A stretch of 64,000 nucleotides of DNA. It comes from Peribacillus frigoritolerans. Its GTDB lineage: Bacteria > Bacillota > Bacilli > Bacillales > DSM-1321. Both the position numbers and the translations under genes were made by a program. The notes under the pieces were generated by a model. It searched no databases. It was given only the letters and a program-made list of their open reading frames with translations, and was not told where the DNA came from. How positions within the stretch are numbered: position 1 is the first letter of the stretch; every line of letters begins with the position of its first letter. This document shows positions 9,301 to 16,686 of this stretch, one piece after another. Location: assembly GCF_001636405.1 (NCBI RefSeq), contig NZ_KV440950.1:953712-1017711 (forward strand). Direction: 5' to 3'.

Positions 9301-9912
9301 CATATATCATTGGATGGGGTATCTATAGGCTGGATCGATAAACAGGCGTTAATCGTACAAGAGGTCCATGGGTTGGAAGTGAATGATCAATTCGTTCCAT
9401 ATCCTGATAAAAATGATTTTAACTTTGTCAATATGGGAAGGTTATCCCCTGAAAAAGGGCAAGATAATTTGATTCGTGCATTCGCAGGTTTTCATGGGAA
9501 ACACAAAAATAGTAAACTGTATATTTTAGGACAAGGACCTTTAAAGGAAGATTTGCAGGCAATCATTGATGAGCTGGACTTAAATCATTCCATTCATCTT
9601 TTGGGTCAGCTTGAAAATCCATTTTCGTTCATGGAAAAATGTGACTGCTTCGTTCTTTCCTCACATTATGAAGGCCAGCCTATGGTATTATTGGAGGCAA
9701 TGACCTTAGGAATGAAAATCATGGCTACTGATATAGTGGCTAACCGGACCGTTTTGGAAAACGGTAAATATGGTTTGCTTGTCGAAAATAGCATAGATGG
9801 ACTGGAAAAGGGCTTATCTACCATGGTTAGTGATGATAATCCTGAACTAGCGAAGTTTGATTACACCCAATATAATGGATTGGCCATGGAAACCTTCAAT
9901 AAATGCTTATAA
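6310..9912 (+). CDS. Fused CDP-glycerol glycerophosphotransferase / GT4 glycosyltransferase with internal GW-like modules
   Basis: This roughly 1200-residue protein is predicted to polymerise and decorate a teichoic-acid-like polymer at the inner membrane face. Residues about 40-420 are a TagF-type CDP-glycerol glycerophosphotransferase (TWHGTPLKNMG, YAPTWKG, LLIKVHP, LITDYSSIFFDY). About 430-640 is the acceptor half of a GT4 glycosyltransferase (IYPGGLRDNGITSS; YMHNDLLSDSERI). Four GW/SH3-like modules follow (about 645-1020), each ending near GWI or GWL. The donor-binding GT4 half closes the protein, with MGRLSPEKGQ and the EGQPMVLLEAM E-x7-E motif. The modules therefore split one GT4 fold. 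GTG 6310 is chosen because AAGGGG at 6293-6298 precedes it; a TTG at 6268 lacks a site. No secretion signal is seen. Confidence 0.82.
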   Translation: MNKKVIKRKVDFLKQPIVNFLLKENHQRVNRYAKYYEKLSIQKNTILYESRDGNSMTDSPYAMFKYMLENQDYQDFVHIWSIQDFSVLSGVMAKYKDMPNVQFVQRNSKEYLKWLATSEYLINNSTFQSFFIPKSDQIYINTWHGTPLKNMGFDIPGNPSVSQNVVRNFLSADFILSPNAHTTNIFTHSYKLNGLYKGVIIEEGYPRIDLTLNTNPGEYKDYLRTLGLKISDAKENILYAPTWKGTNLAKVDNDLLQIIADIHYLQSQIGEQYNLLIKVHPFLYKEAAKHSEIKDRLIPDHVDTNELLAAVDLLITDYSSIFFDYLVTDKPILFYTWDTDVYAEQRGQYLQNDELPGPMLFNSKELALAIKDIKDVKLRYSDKYKKMQEKFTNHEDGKVTERIVKNIFNKSTKQLNTITGLDSAKEKILIYPGGLRDNGITSSFLNLMNNIDYDKYDVSCFTATPHSYEVLKNMGKVNKNVRFLFKPGLPVYNILEVYKDKFIHNRGERGFLGKKLYPENAYIREHARLFGKTKFDFVIDFSGYSHYWAKYLLAADAKKKVCYMHNDLLSDSERIINGKRPHRINLRGIFSVYNRFDKLVSVSEGTMELNRKNLLEYADFDKFDYVMNSINPDKILQIESNEPKGSENDEKAMITENFKARAILRDVKDNPVWNTLPGISNAAQFPLEERFEGAEIVISRKNHADQKTFYKFSHDNQMIGWISEEAVELLPDSIIYEKEVDKVARLVRPRSNYIWSLPYKVEGTYKVSGSHDFKGIIVKVDREAKTQHSIYSRISVKDKTIGWIDNSALSVLEHCTINEDMSYNDKLQIMMKRKYIISRNYKNNKKFIDKIENRTLKEINTGNQKYGKITNPEDHTIWTKAYPNYKAKRVSKAIDFEGQIVRIIKYNRTNKGGYYLFEIDNKIIGWLNTRAFEMIEEPMVLKEREVRGTAEIKLGDYHIWDKPYGLQDAMVLENGPTFNGRIVEFDKEAVTQLGTYAHISLDGVSIGWIDKQALIVQEVHGLEVNDQFVPYPDKNDFNFVNMGRLSPEKGQDNLIRAFAGFHGKHKNSKLYILGQGPLKEDLQAIIDELDLNHSIHLLGQLENPFSFMEKCDCFVLSSHYEGQPMVLLEAMTLGMKIMATDIVANRTVLENGKYGLLVENSIDGLEKGLSTMVSDDNPELAKFDYTQYNGLAMETFNKCL

Positions 9913-9917
9913 AACGG

Positions 9918-9943
9918 GGGAGGTCCTTATAATTAGACCTCCC
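9918..9943 (+). other. Intercistronic hairpin between GT fusion and galE
   Basis: A perfect 8-bp stem GGGAGGTC (9918-9925) / GACCTCCC (9936-9943) has no T run. It may be a weak terminator or an mRNA-stabilising hairpin ahead of galE. Confidence 0.5.
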
Positions 9944-10005
9944 ACTAATGACATATGCGAGATTTAAAGATTCATTCAAGCTTAAAGTAAAAGGGGTAAT
10001 ACTAT

Positions 10006-10977
10006 ATGATTTTGGTCGTTGGCGGTGCAGGATATATTGGAAGTCATCTTGTAAAAGAGTTAGTGAAAACTGAAGAGGTTGTCATTCTGGATAATCTCTC
10101 AACTGGATTTCGTTCGCTGGTTGATTCGAAGGCCACCTTGGTGGAAGGGAATTTAGGGGACGAAGCGGTCTTGAATGAAATTTTCCTTAAGTATCCGATT
10201 AAAGCGGTCATGCACTTTGCCGCTAATAGCTTGGTCGGGGAGTCTGTTCAAGATCCTTATAAATACTATGATAATAATGTAGGTGCAACTCTTACATTAT
10301 TGAATACCATGCTCAAGCATGATGTTAAGAATTTCATTTTTTCATCAACGGCAGCTACGTACGGGATACCAAATGTGGATATGATTGATGAAGGTCAGCC
10401 AACGAATCCGATTAACCCATATGGCCGCTCTAAATTGATGGTGGAACAGATCTTAGGGGACTTTGCAAAGGCATATGGACTTCATTATGTCGTCTTGCGT
10501 TACTTCAATGCGGCCGGAGCACATGCGTCAGCAGAAATCGGTGAAAGCCATGATCCGGAAACACACCTGATTCCAATCATTTTACAGCATTTATTAGGTC
10601 AACGTGAGAAGATTTCCGTGTTTGGTACGGACTATGATACGGAAGATGGCACATGCATTCGTGATTATATCCATGTAACGGATCTAGCCCAAGCCCATAT
10701 AATCGCGCTTCAAGCCCTATTATCCGGAAAGAAGGATACGGCCATCTACAACCTTGGGAATGGAAAAGGGTTTTCGGTTAAGGATGTAATCGACACTTGC
10801 GAAAAAGTCACAGGAGTTAAACCGACAGTTGAGTATGCAGACCGTCGCCCTGGAGATCCAGCCCGCCTGGTTGCTTCGGCCGACAAGATATATGAAGAAC
10901 TCGGTTGGAAAGCATCGATAAATTTGGAAGAAATCATTGAAAGTGCGTGGAAATGGCATAAATCTCAAATGAATTAA
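10006..10977 (+). CDS. galE: UDP-glucose 4-epimerase
   Basis: GalE interconverts UDP-glucose and UDP-galactose (or the N-acetyl forms) using bound NAD. The 323-residue protein has the Rossmann motif GGAGYIGSH at 6-14, the catalytic Ser/Thr strand FSSTAATYG, the YGRSK Tyr/Lys pair near 140-144, and the RPGDPARL C-terminal signature. An AAAGGGG site precedes ATG 10006. There are no Leloir partners (galK, galT) nearby. With gtaB and the transferase fusion directly upstream, the likely purpose is galactosyl donor supply for a cell-wall polymer and not sugar catabolism. Confidence 0.94.
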   Translation: MILVVGGAGYIGSHLVKELVKTEEVVILDNLSTGFRSLVDSKATLVEGNLGDEAVLNEIFLKYPIKAVMHFAANSLVGESVQDPYKYYDNNVGATLTLLNTMLKHDVKNFIFSSTAATYGIPNVDMIDEGQPTNPINPYGRSKLMVEQILGDFAKAYGLHYVVLRYFNAAGAHASAEIGESHDPETHLIPIILQHLLGQREKISVFGTDYDTEDGTCIRDYIHVTDLAQAHIIALQALLSGKKDTAIYNLGNGKGFSVKDVIDTCEKVTGVKPTVEYADRRPGDPARLVASADKIYEELGWKASINLEEIIESAWKWHKSQMN

Positions 10978-11008
10978 TGGTCCCTTGGGACTCGGTAGTC
11001 ATTTCGGA

Positions 11009-11057
11009 CTGTAGACAAACTCGAAGAAAAAAAACGAGTTTGCCTGCAGTTTTTTTA
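11009..11057 (+). terminator. Terminator of galE (shares the CTGYAG-CAAACTCG repeat stem)
   Basis: A 15-bp stem, CTGTAGACAAACTCG (11009-11023) with CGAGTTTGCCTGCAG (11035-11049), is followed by T8. The same stem sequence recurs near 37970 and 49184, so this terminator belongs to a dispersed family. Confidence 0.9.
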
Positions 11058-11149
11058 TTTGAAGAATGTTCCAGCTGTTTTCAGAAACCCGCTCCCTTTC
11101 CGCCAACTGTATCGGGTCTTGGCTAGCCAGTAATACGGCAGTTTTCATT

Positions 11150-11974
11150 CTAAGCTTGAAGAGCTTTCCGGATTGATTTTTTCAGGGCTTTTACAAAATT
11201 TTGACGTGTTTCTTCGGTTAATTCCAATAGGGAAAGGTACGGATTTAAATCTTCCAGCTCTACTAATAAGAGTTCACCTTGCTCATTCCGACAGGCATCT
11301 ACTCGTTGGATGCCCCAATCAAGATTATTCCAATCAATAAATCGTTTAGCAAAAGCCAGGTCTGCTTCAGTAGGGACATATTCTTTTAATTCCCATCTTT
11401 TCTCTTTATCAGGCGCATAAAGGGCGTATTGAAATTCCTTATCGATAAAATAAAAAGAGACTTCATACTCAAAGTTGATAAATGGCTGTACCAATGTGTT
11501 CTTTGATTTTGTATCCATTTTATCTCCCAATTCTTCTTTCGCGGCAAATTCCAAACCGATGGAATCCGCGCCATCTTTAGGCTTCACTATATACGTTTCC
11601 ACATTGGGAAGTTTATGTAAAGATTCAAGTGTATCGATGGTCGGAATGACAGGAAATTGGGCTTTCGTCAGTTCAATTAAGTATTCCTTCCCGTTCATAT
11701 CAGCCTTTCCAACAAATGAGTTGTATGCTTTCAAATGGCCAGCAGCCACTCTATTACGGAATGCTAGATACTTGTCTTTAAAATTGGCTACTGGACCGGC
11801 ATTTCGAAAGACGATCAAGTCAAAATCCTTTTCAAACGTTTCAATGTCTTCAGGATGGCAAAGTACTAACTGAAAATCCTCTCTAAGCTTCGAGGTAAGG
11901 AACAAATCCTCCTCATAATAATTTCTTCCCTTTGCCTCATAGTATAAATCCGTTACGAATAATAGTGTCTGCAT
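11150..11974 (-). CDS. ATP-grasp ligase under T-box control
   Basis: This 274-residue soluble protein has an ATP-grasp fold of the RimK/D-Ala-ligase-like kind, which forms a C-N bond via an acyl phosphate. Motifs are YIVKPKDGADSIGL (near 130-145), LVQPFINFEYEVSFY (near 175), and the metal and ribose residues in WGIQRVDACRN and LLLVELEDLNPYLSL. The substrate cannot be read from sequence. The frame stays open 32 codons further upstream, but that part translates the T-box terminator, so ATG 11974 with AGGAG just before it is taken as the start. Control by an isoleucine-type T-box suggests a substrate or product tied to amino-acid supply, such as a peptide-forming ligase. This is an inference. 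Confidence 0.8.
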   Translation of the reverse strand: MQTLLFVTDLYYEAKGRNYYEEDLFLTSKLREDFQLVLCHPEDIETFEKDFDLIVFRNAGPVANFKDKYLAFRNRVAAGHLKAYNSFVGKADMNGKEYLIELTKAQFPVIPTIDTLESLHKLPNVETYIVKPKDGADSIGLEFAAKEELGDKMDTKSKNTLVQPFINFEYEVSFYFIDKEFQYALYAPDKEKRWELKEYVPTEADLAFAKRFIDWNNLDWGIQRVDACRNEQGELLLVELEDLNPYLSLLELTEETRQNFVKALKKSIRKALQA

Positions 11975-12017
11975 GACTCCTGAACCCGCTTTCCCGATAT
12001 TTTCATTGATTGGTTTA

Positions 12018-12262
12018 TATACAAAAAATCCCGCCTCATTAAGAGACGAGATTTTAACTCGCGGCACCACTCTTGTTTAATAATTAAACGCACATCCCAT
12101 TTAACGGGGGGAAACCGGTAAAGCTTACTGAAGCTTCGGCTTTACTTCTCGGGGATGATATTCGGTCAGATTCTGTACACTGGCTTTCAGCAAAGCACCA
12201 GCTCTCTTTGGAACAGAACGATAACGTACTCCTTCCCTTCATGGAATTTTACATTTGATGAA
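12018..12262 (-). promoter_or_regulatory. T-box leader, isoleucine-type specifier
   Basis: Read on the minus strand, the leader has Stem I with the AGTA element (in GGAGTACG) and a specifier loop CGAATATCA. The ATC triplet sits directly before the conserved purine, matching the glyQS layout, and reads Ile. Stem III (GTAAAGC / GCTTTAC) follows. The T-box proper is GAGTGGTGCCGCG at 12074-12062. Its TGGT would pair an A discriminator base, as in tRNA-Ile. A competing terminator (12055-12023, AAATCTCGTCTC with GAGGCGGGATTT, then T6) completes the switch. Uncharged tRNA should permit read-through into the ATP-grasp gene. Confidence 0.88.
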
Positions 12263-12270
12263 TTTGAGTA

Positions 12271-12299
12271 ATTGTATAATAGTCAGAAAATAAAATCAA
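12271..12299 (-). promoter_or_regulatory. Promoter of the T-box / ATP-grasp unit
   Basis: On the minus strand -35 TTGATT (12299-12294) and -10 TACAAT (12276-12271) are spaced 17 bp and place the transcript start just before T-box Stem I. Confidence 0.6.
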
Positions 12300-12397
12300 T
12301 GGTTGTTTCACTTACTGTAGGACGAAAAGGTAATATGGATAGAAATATAGAATTACTATTCAAGAGAAGCACCATCATTTAATAGGAGATGTTAGAT

Positions 12398-13286
12398 TTG
12401 CAAACGGTAAGGGTTTTTCATTACGATGCGTTCAGCAGTACACCGAATAAAGGAAATCCGGCAGGTGTGGTTTTAGATGCGGGTGGACTGACCGAAAAGG
12501 AAATGCAGGATATAGCAATGAAGGTGGGGTTCAATGAAACCTCTTTTCCGATGGAATCCGATATTGCCGATCTTAGGATCCGTTATTTCACACCGGGACA
12601 CGAAATGAATCTTTGCGGACACGCGACAATGGCTACCATCCATGCACTGAAGACCAGGGGATTATTGGATAAAGATGAGCTAATGATTGAAACAGGAGCT
12701 GGAATATTGCCAATCAAGATCCATCCGACGGCGGGGCCTGATATATATTACGATGAAGCAGGCCGCGCCGCAGTTTGAAGCATTTAACGGAGATAAAGCT
12801 GGCTTAGTCAGTTCTCTCGGCCTTGATATAGAAGATCTGGAAAGTGAATTACCTATTGTTTATGGAAGTACAGGTTTATGGACTTTACTGGTTCCGGTAA
12901 AAGAAAGAAGCTCATTTAAAAGGATGAAGGCCAACAATAGCCTGTTTCCGCAATTATTAAAGGAAATGCCAAGAGCTTCCGTTCATCCCTTTTGCCTGGA
13001 AACGTACGATAATGATGCCCATATGCATGCCCGGCATTTTTCCTCGCCCTTTTCAGGTACGCTTGAAGACCCGGTTACAGGAACGGCTTCAGGTGTAATG
13101 GGGGCTTATTATGCAAAATACATAAAGGATGATCTTGAAGGTGAGGTGCATCTGTTAATCGAACAGGGACATGAAATCGGAAAGGATGGCAGAGTTCGCG
13201 TTACAGCTACCAAGAACGATGGCACATACGATATTGAAATCACCGGGAATGCTGTCTACGTTAAAGATTTTGAAGTGGAAGTCTAA
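12398..13286 (+). pseudogene. PhzF-family isomerase/epimerase, frameshifted
   Basis: The two halves of one PhzF-like protein lie in different frames. The N-terminal part (to about 12740) carries [19 protein letters not shown], the catalytic-Glu strand FNETSF and the [12 protein letters not shown] motif. The C-terminal part resumes as [11 protein letters not shown] and continues through [15 protein letters not shown] to the end at 13286. A +1 shift is needed around 12740-12755, within GATATATATTACG. Joined, the product would be about 296 residues, normal for the family. TTG 12398 is preferred to ATG 12389 because AGGAG ends at 12388. A sequencing error cannot be excluded. A second, intact phzF-like gene is at 36952. 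Confidence 0.82.
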
Positions 13287-13327
13287 AGGTTCATACTGAG
13301 ATATAAGTCTGAAAAAGTATATTGAAA

Positions 13328-13369
13328 AACCCTGTGCTAAGACGTTACGTGTCTTAGCACAGGGTTCTT
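13328..13369. terminator. Strong bidirectional terminator after phzF remnant
   Basis: A perfect 16-bp stem AACCCTGTGCTAAGAC (13328-13343) / GTCTTAGCACAGGGTT (13351-13366), loop 7, lies between convergent genes. Confidence 0.88.
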
Positions 13370-13410
13370 GTAAATCAGAAACACGGGGTGGAAGCGCCAA
13401 TCGCTGTCCT

Positions 13411-14130
13411 TTAGATGAGGGTCACGCCGCTAAGATCAACCTTTGCTCCATGTAAAAAGTTGTAGGTGAGTTTATCCATCGAAGCTCCAGTAAAGTCGAT
13501 TTTCTTTAAATCGGACATCCGAAATTGAACATTGATGAGGGTGGCATCGCGAAATGATGCCTTTCTCAATGAAGAGCCTTCGAAAATGGTTTGTTTGAAA
13601 GTTTCCCCATCGAATATAAGACCAGATAAATTACAGCTTTTAAAATGGGTTTTATTATAAATGCTGTTCTTGAAAGTTACGCCTTTTAAATTGGCATTTT
13701 TAAATAAGGTGCTAGTTAAATTGGCGTTTTCAAAGATGCAATGATCTAAGTTACTGTTTTTAAATGTGCTGTTCGTCAGGTCGGAATGGCTGAAGTCAGA
13801 ACGGCTTAAATCGCAGGAATTGAACTTCCCATCATGGACCGAAACCGAGCGGAAGTCGGAATCCAATAAGCGATGCCTGGAATAGTCCATGCTTATCGCC
13901 TGCTCAAGGACATTGTATTGTAGGTTGAGGGATTCCATGAGCTCTGATACCTCCCCAATCGAATCAACAGTCAGCTTAAACGCTTCCTGTTCACTGGCAC
14001 CATTCCTTCTATGGTCATCGTATTTTTCCAGTAAATTTTGCAGCAGTTCTTCTTCCAATTCCGTTGCTGTTTTTGCACTTTTGTACGGGGCAAAAATGCT
14101 ATGAACATGTGCATTCAGTTTTTCAATCAC
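13411..14130 (-). CDS. Pentapeptide-repeat protein with N-terminal helical domain
   Basis: This 239-residue protein has an N-terminal helical segment (1-85: ELEEELLQNLLEKYDDHRRNGASEQEAFKLTVDSIG) resembling the short HAAS-type domain found next to PadR regulators. About twenty pentapeptide repeats of the A(D/N)LXX type follow from residue 90 to the C-terminus (LSRSDFSHSDLTNSTFKNSNL and so on). These should fold into a right-handed quadrilateral beta-helix. It lies 16 bases downstream of a PadR gene and is surely co-transcribed. In such pairs the HAAS-bearing partner is often a PadR target. Function is unknown; topoisomerase protection is one possibility but unproven. Confidence 0.82.
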   Translation of the reverse strand: MIEKLNAHVHSIFAPYKSAKTATELEEELLQNLLEKYDDHRRNGASEQEAFKLTVDSIGEVSELMESLNLQYNVLEQAISMDYSRHRLLDSDFRSVSVHDGKFNSCDLSRSDFSHSDLTNSTFKNSNLDHCIFENANLTSTLFKNANLKGVTFKNSIYNKTHFKSCNLSGLIFDGETFKQTIFEGSSLRKASFRDATLINVQFRMSDLKKIDFTGASMDKLTYNFLHGAKVDLSGVTLI

Positions 14131-14146
14131 ATTTCATCTTCCCTTC

Positions 14147-14476
14147 TTAGAGAAGGCGCTCAAGTATTCGCTTGGCCTGCTCCCAGTCATTTTTATTTTG
14201 GATATATGTGTTTTCCCCGATTGGGGTGATTTTGTAATATTTCCTTCTTCCGCCTTGTGTGGCATCTCCCCAATAAGAGATGATGCATCCATCCTTTTCC
14301 AGCCGTTTTAGGCTGGAGTACATCGTCGCTTCCTTAATTTCATATTGCTCGTTGGAATTCGTATATATCAGTTTGCTGATTTCATAACCATATTTATCGC
14401 CACTTTGCAGGAGTTTCAGAATCATCGTATCTACATGTCCGCGAAGCAAGTCAGAGGATAGTTGTCGTTGAACCAA
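14147..14476 (-). CDS. PadR-family transcriptional regulator
   Basis: A 109-residue winged-helix repressor of the PadR subfamily 2: LLRGHVDTMILKLLQSGDKYGYEIS, then the recognition segment EATMYSSLKRLEKDGCI and the wing GRRKYYKIT. The start is TTG 14476, set by AAAGGAGGTGAGGA a few bases before it. A TTGACT near 14512 and a TATAAG about 15-16 bp downstream suggest the promoter. The first gene of a two-gene operon with the pentapeptide protein, whose N-terminal domain is the type commonly paired with PadR. The effector is unknown. Confidence 0.88.
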   Translation of the reverse strand: MVQRQLSSDLLRGHVDTMILKLLQSGDKYGYEISKLIYTNSNEQYEIKEATMYSSLKRLEKDGCIISYWGDATQGGRRKYYKITPIGENTYIQNKNDWEQAKRILERLL

Positions 14477-14566
14477 ATCCTCACCTCCTTTGGTATATCT
14501 TATAATATATTACTATGACAGTCAAGGTAGTTTAGTTACTATGGATCATACAGATTTGGAGGGTTT

Positions 14567-14656
14567 ATGAAAAGAAACATGCCAATTTTCGTGAATCACT
14601 GCATTCGCATACTTTTAATTTTCCAGAGATATTATCCGCTTGGAAGGGATTTATGA
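14567..14656 (+). CDS. Possible 29-residue peptide or gene remnant
   Basis: An ATG directly after TTTGGAGGG opens a 29-codon frame (MKRNMPIFVNHCIRILLIF...). It ends shortly before the methyltransferase start. The SD is good but close to the ATG, and no family is recognised. It could equally be debris. Confidence 0.25.
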   Translation: MKRNMPIFVNHCIRILLIFQRYYPLGRDL

Positions 14657-14690
14657 TGTTTCATGGAAGAAGTATGTAAGGGGGGTGGGG

Positions 14691-15314
14691 ATGTTGAATA
14701 ATTCGTGGAATAAAGTGATTTATAAATTTTGGTCGCCGGTTTATGACAAAATCTTCAACTCTCATCTCTTTTTAGATGCCAGGAAAAGAATGTTTGAAGA
14801 GCTGGATTTTCATGATCATGCAAAGGTCCTGTTTGTGGGCGTAGGTACGGGGGCCGATTTGGAGTTGATCAAAAACCTTGACCTTGAGATAACGGCAATA
14901 GACCTGTCAGGAGATATGCTAAAAAAAGCGATGGGGAAATTTGATGATGCATCGATCAATTTCCTCGAGATGGATGCACAGCATATGGAATTCGCTAATG
15001 AATCGTTTGACTATGTAGTGGGAAGTTTGGTTCTTTCCGTCGTACCTGATGCCAATGAATGTCTTCGGGAAATGATCAGGGTTGTAAAATACGAGGGGAA
15101 AATAATACTATTCGATAAGTTTATTTCTAAAGATGAACGGCTTTCAGTGCCCAAAAAGCTGCTGAGGCCGATCATTCGATTTTTAGGAACGGATATTGGC
15201 TTGAGGTTTGAAGACCTGTTCAGCGGGCATGGGGATATTATGGAAATTGAAGAAGATCGGCCGATCATGCTGAATGGAATGTATAGAAAGATAATCATCA
15301 GTAAACGGTTGTGA
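14691..15314 (+). CDS. Class I SAM-dependent methyltransferase
   Basis: A 207-residue methyltransferase of the UbiE/phospholipid-N-methyltransferase-like type. Motif I is VLFVGVGTGADLEL (near 48), the acidic strand end is ITAIDLSGDML, and LEMDAQHMEFANESFDYVV corresponds to motifs II and III. The frame is open upstream to a TTG at 14640, but ATG 14691 follows an AAGGGGGGTGGGG stretch and yields the usual N-terminus (NNSWNKVIYKFWSPVYDKIF). Substrate is unknown; the N-terminal WSPVYD resembles lipid or quinone methyltransferases. It appears monocistronic. Confidence 0.85.
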   Translation: MLNNSWNKVIYKFWSPVYDKIFNSHLFLDARKRMFEELDFHDHAKVLFVGVGTGADLELIKNLDLEITAIDLSGDMLKKAMGKFDDASINFLEMDAQHMEFANESFDYVVGSLVLSVVPDANECLREMIRVVKYEGKIILFDKFISKDERLSVPKKLLRPIIRFLGTDIGLRFEDLFSGHGDIMEIEEDRPIMLNGMYRKIIISKRL

Positions 15315-15639
15315 GGACATCAGGATACCACATAGTGCTGAGTGTTGTTTTTTGGAAGCTAAACCGGATTCGCTGTAAAGAGCATGTAATATTTGACATG
15401 CATGTATAAAACCCATATCTTCCCTAACATGGTTAATGAGCTGATCCTCGGGTTATTGAGTAAGAACGGATCATACCATCAGAAGGCAGTTTGCATGCAT
15501 TTTTGATATCTTTAAATTCCAGTGAGTATTATATAAACAACAAGGTCCAATGGTGTCTCAACGTCATATGTAACGAATTTTTTATGCGGCTGTTACAGAG
15601 GAACCGGGCGAAATCAGTATAATTAAATGGTGGGATATA
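15315..15639. other. Gene-free gap
   Basis: No gene, strong hairpin or repeat is seen. A promoter-like TTGACA near 15394 with TATCTT 17 bp downstream is the only feature noted. Confidence 0.4.
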
Positions 15640-16359
15640 ATGGAAGAGGTGATGGTTTTGTCGGAGACGATTACAACCTATGAAGATCTATTGAACATGC
15701 TGGACTCATTATTGCGTGAACCAACTGGATTCTGGAATGGTTTTTATGAAGACCGCTCAAAAGGGGTTCCCTTTTTTGAAAATTTCCCTGATGAGAATTT
15801 GGTTTCATATTTTGATGGAGGGTTAATTGGGCCAGGGAAGGTTCTCGAGCTTGGATGCGGACCTGGCAGAAATGCCATTTACCTTGCTCAAAAGGGCTGT
15901 TCCGTTGATGCGGTGGACCTTTCGAAGGAAGCCCTTGAATGGGGAAAAGAACGGGCAGGAGATAAAAATGTCCAAGTGAACTTCATTCAAAGGAATATAT
16001 TTGATTTGGATATTGCAAATGGGCAATATGATTTCGTATATGATTCAGGTTGTTTTCACCATATTGCTCCACATCGAAGGATGAATTATTTGGAGATGGT
16101 GAAAAAGGCGTTAAGGCCTAAGGGGTTGTATTCGATTACTTGTTTTGTCGAAGGCGGCATATTGGGTGGTGCCGATATTTCAGATTGGGAAGTATATAGG
16201 CAAAGAAGCCTTAATGGCGGTTTAGGTTTTACTGAAGAAAAACTCAGAATGATCTTCAAGGAATTCGAAGTGGTGGAAATACGGAAAATGAGGAAAATGG
16301 AACAATCGGAAGAAACCTTTGGGGTGCAAGGTTTATGGACGGCTTTATTTATGAAATGA
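15640..16359 (+). CDS. Class I SAM-dependent methyltransferase (TehB-like)
   Basis: A 239-residue protein with an N-terminal recognition region ending FFENFPDENLVSYFD, then motif I VLELGCGPGRNAIYLAQKG (near 67), DAVDLSKEALEWGK, and DFVYDSGCFHHIAPHRR. This pattern is that of TehB-type and thiopurine-like small-molecule methyltransferases. ATG 15640 is used; an internal ATG at 15652, preceded by AGAGGTG, is an alternative and would shorten the product by four residues. It is monocistronic with a weak terminator after it. The substrate is not known. Confidence 0.84.
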   Translation: MEEVMVLSETITTYEDLLNMLDSLLREPTGFWNGFYEDRSKGVPFFENFPDENLVSYFDGGLIGPGKVLELGCGPGRNAIYLAQKGCSVDAVDLSKEALEWGKERAGDKNVQVNFIQRNIFDLDIANGQYDFVYDSGCFHHIAPHRRMNYLEMVKKALRPKGLYSITCFVEGGILGGADISDWEVYRQRSLNGGLGFTEEKLRMIFKEFEVVEIRKMRKMEQSEETFGVQGLWTALFMK

Positions 16360-16382
16360 GAAGACGAAATGGTTTTAAACCG

Positions 16383-16408
16383 AAGGATCTGGGATCAGGT
16401 CCTTTTTT
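16383..16408 (+). terminator. Terminator after TehB-like gene
   Basis: A short stem AAGGATC (16383-16389) / GGTCCTT (16398-16404) is followed by T6. The rest of the gap to 16686 shows nothing else. Confidence 0.6.
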
Positions 16409-16686
16409 GCGTGGAAATTGTTAACAAAAAATAAAAATGGTAAACTATAACAACACTATGAAGTTTTGGGAACGGGTTTTTAACAGAATGATAGATGAAG
16501 GCTTTTGCTGATCTTTTTTTTAAAACATGGTTTCAAAAACAGCTGGGAAGGTATATGGAAAGAGGGGGCCATCAGGAATCAGAGAGCATAAGGTTTTAAG
16601 TATGGAAGAGGTTGTCTTCGATGCTTGCTTTGTTGATAAATTAGATTTATCGATTGCTTTTTATAAAAACAAAATAGGAGGAGTTT

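Noticed and set aside
11975-12070. N-terminal extension of the ATP-grasp protein
   Set aside because: The 32 extra codons translate the T-box antiterminator and terminator; the RNA structure explains them, and ATG 11974 has its own SD.
14567-14656. Strong claim for a regulatory leader peptide before the methyltransferase
   Set aside because: The SD is close to ATG and no codon run or attenuator structure is visible; kept only as a low-confidence frame.
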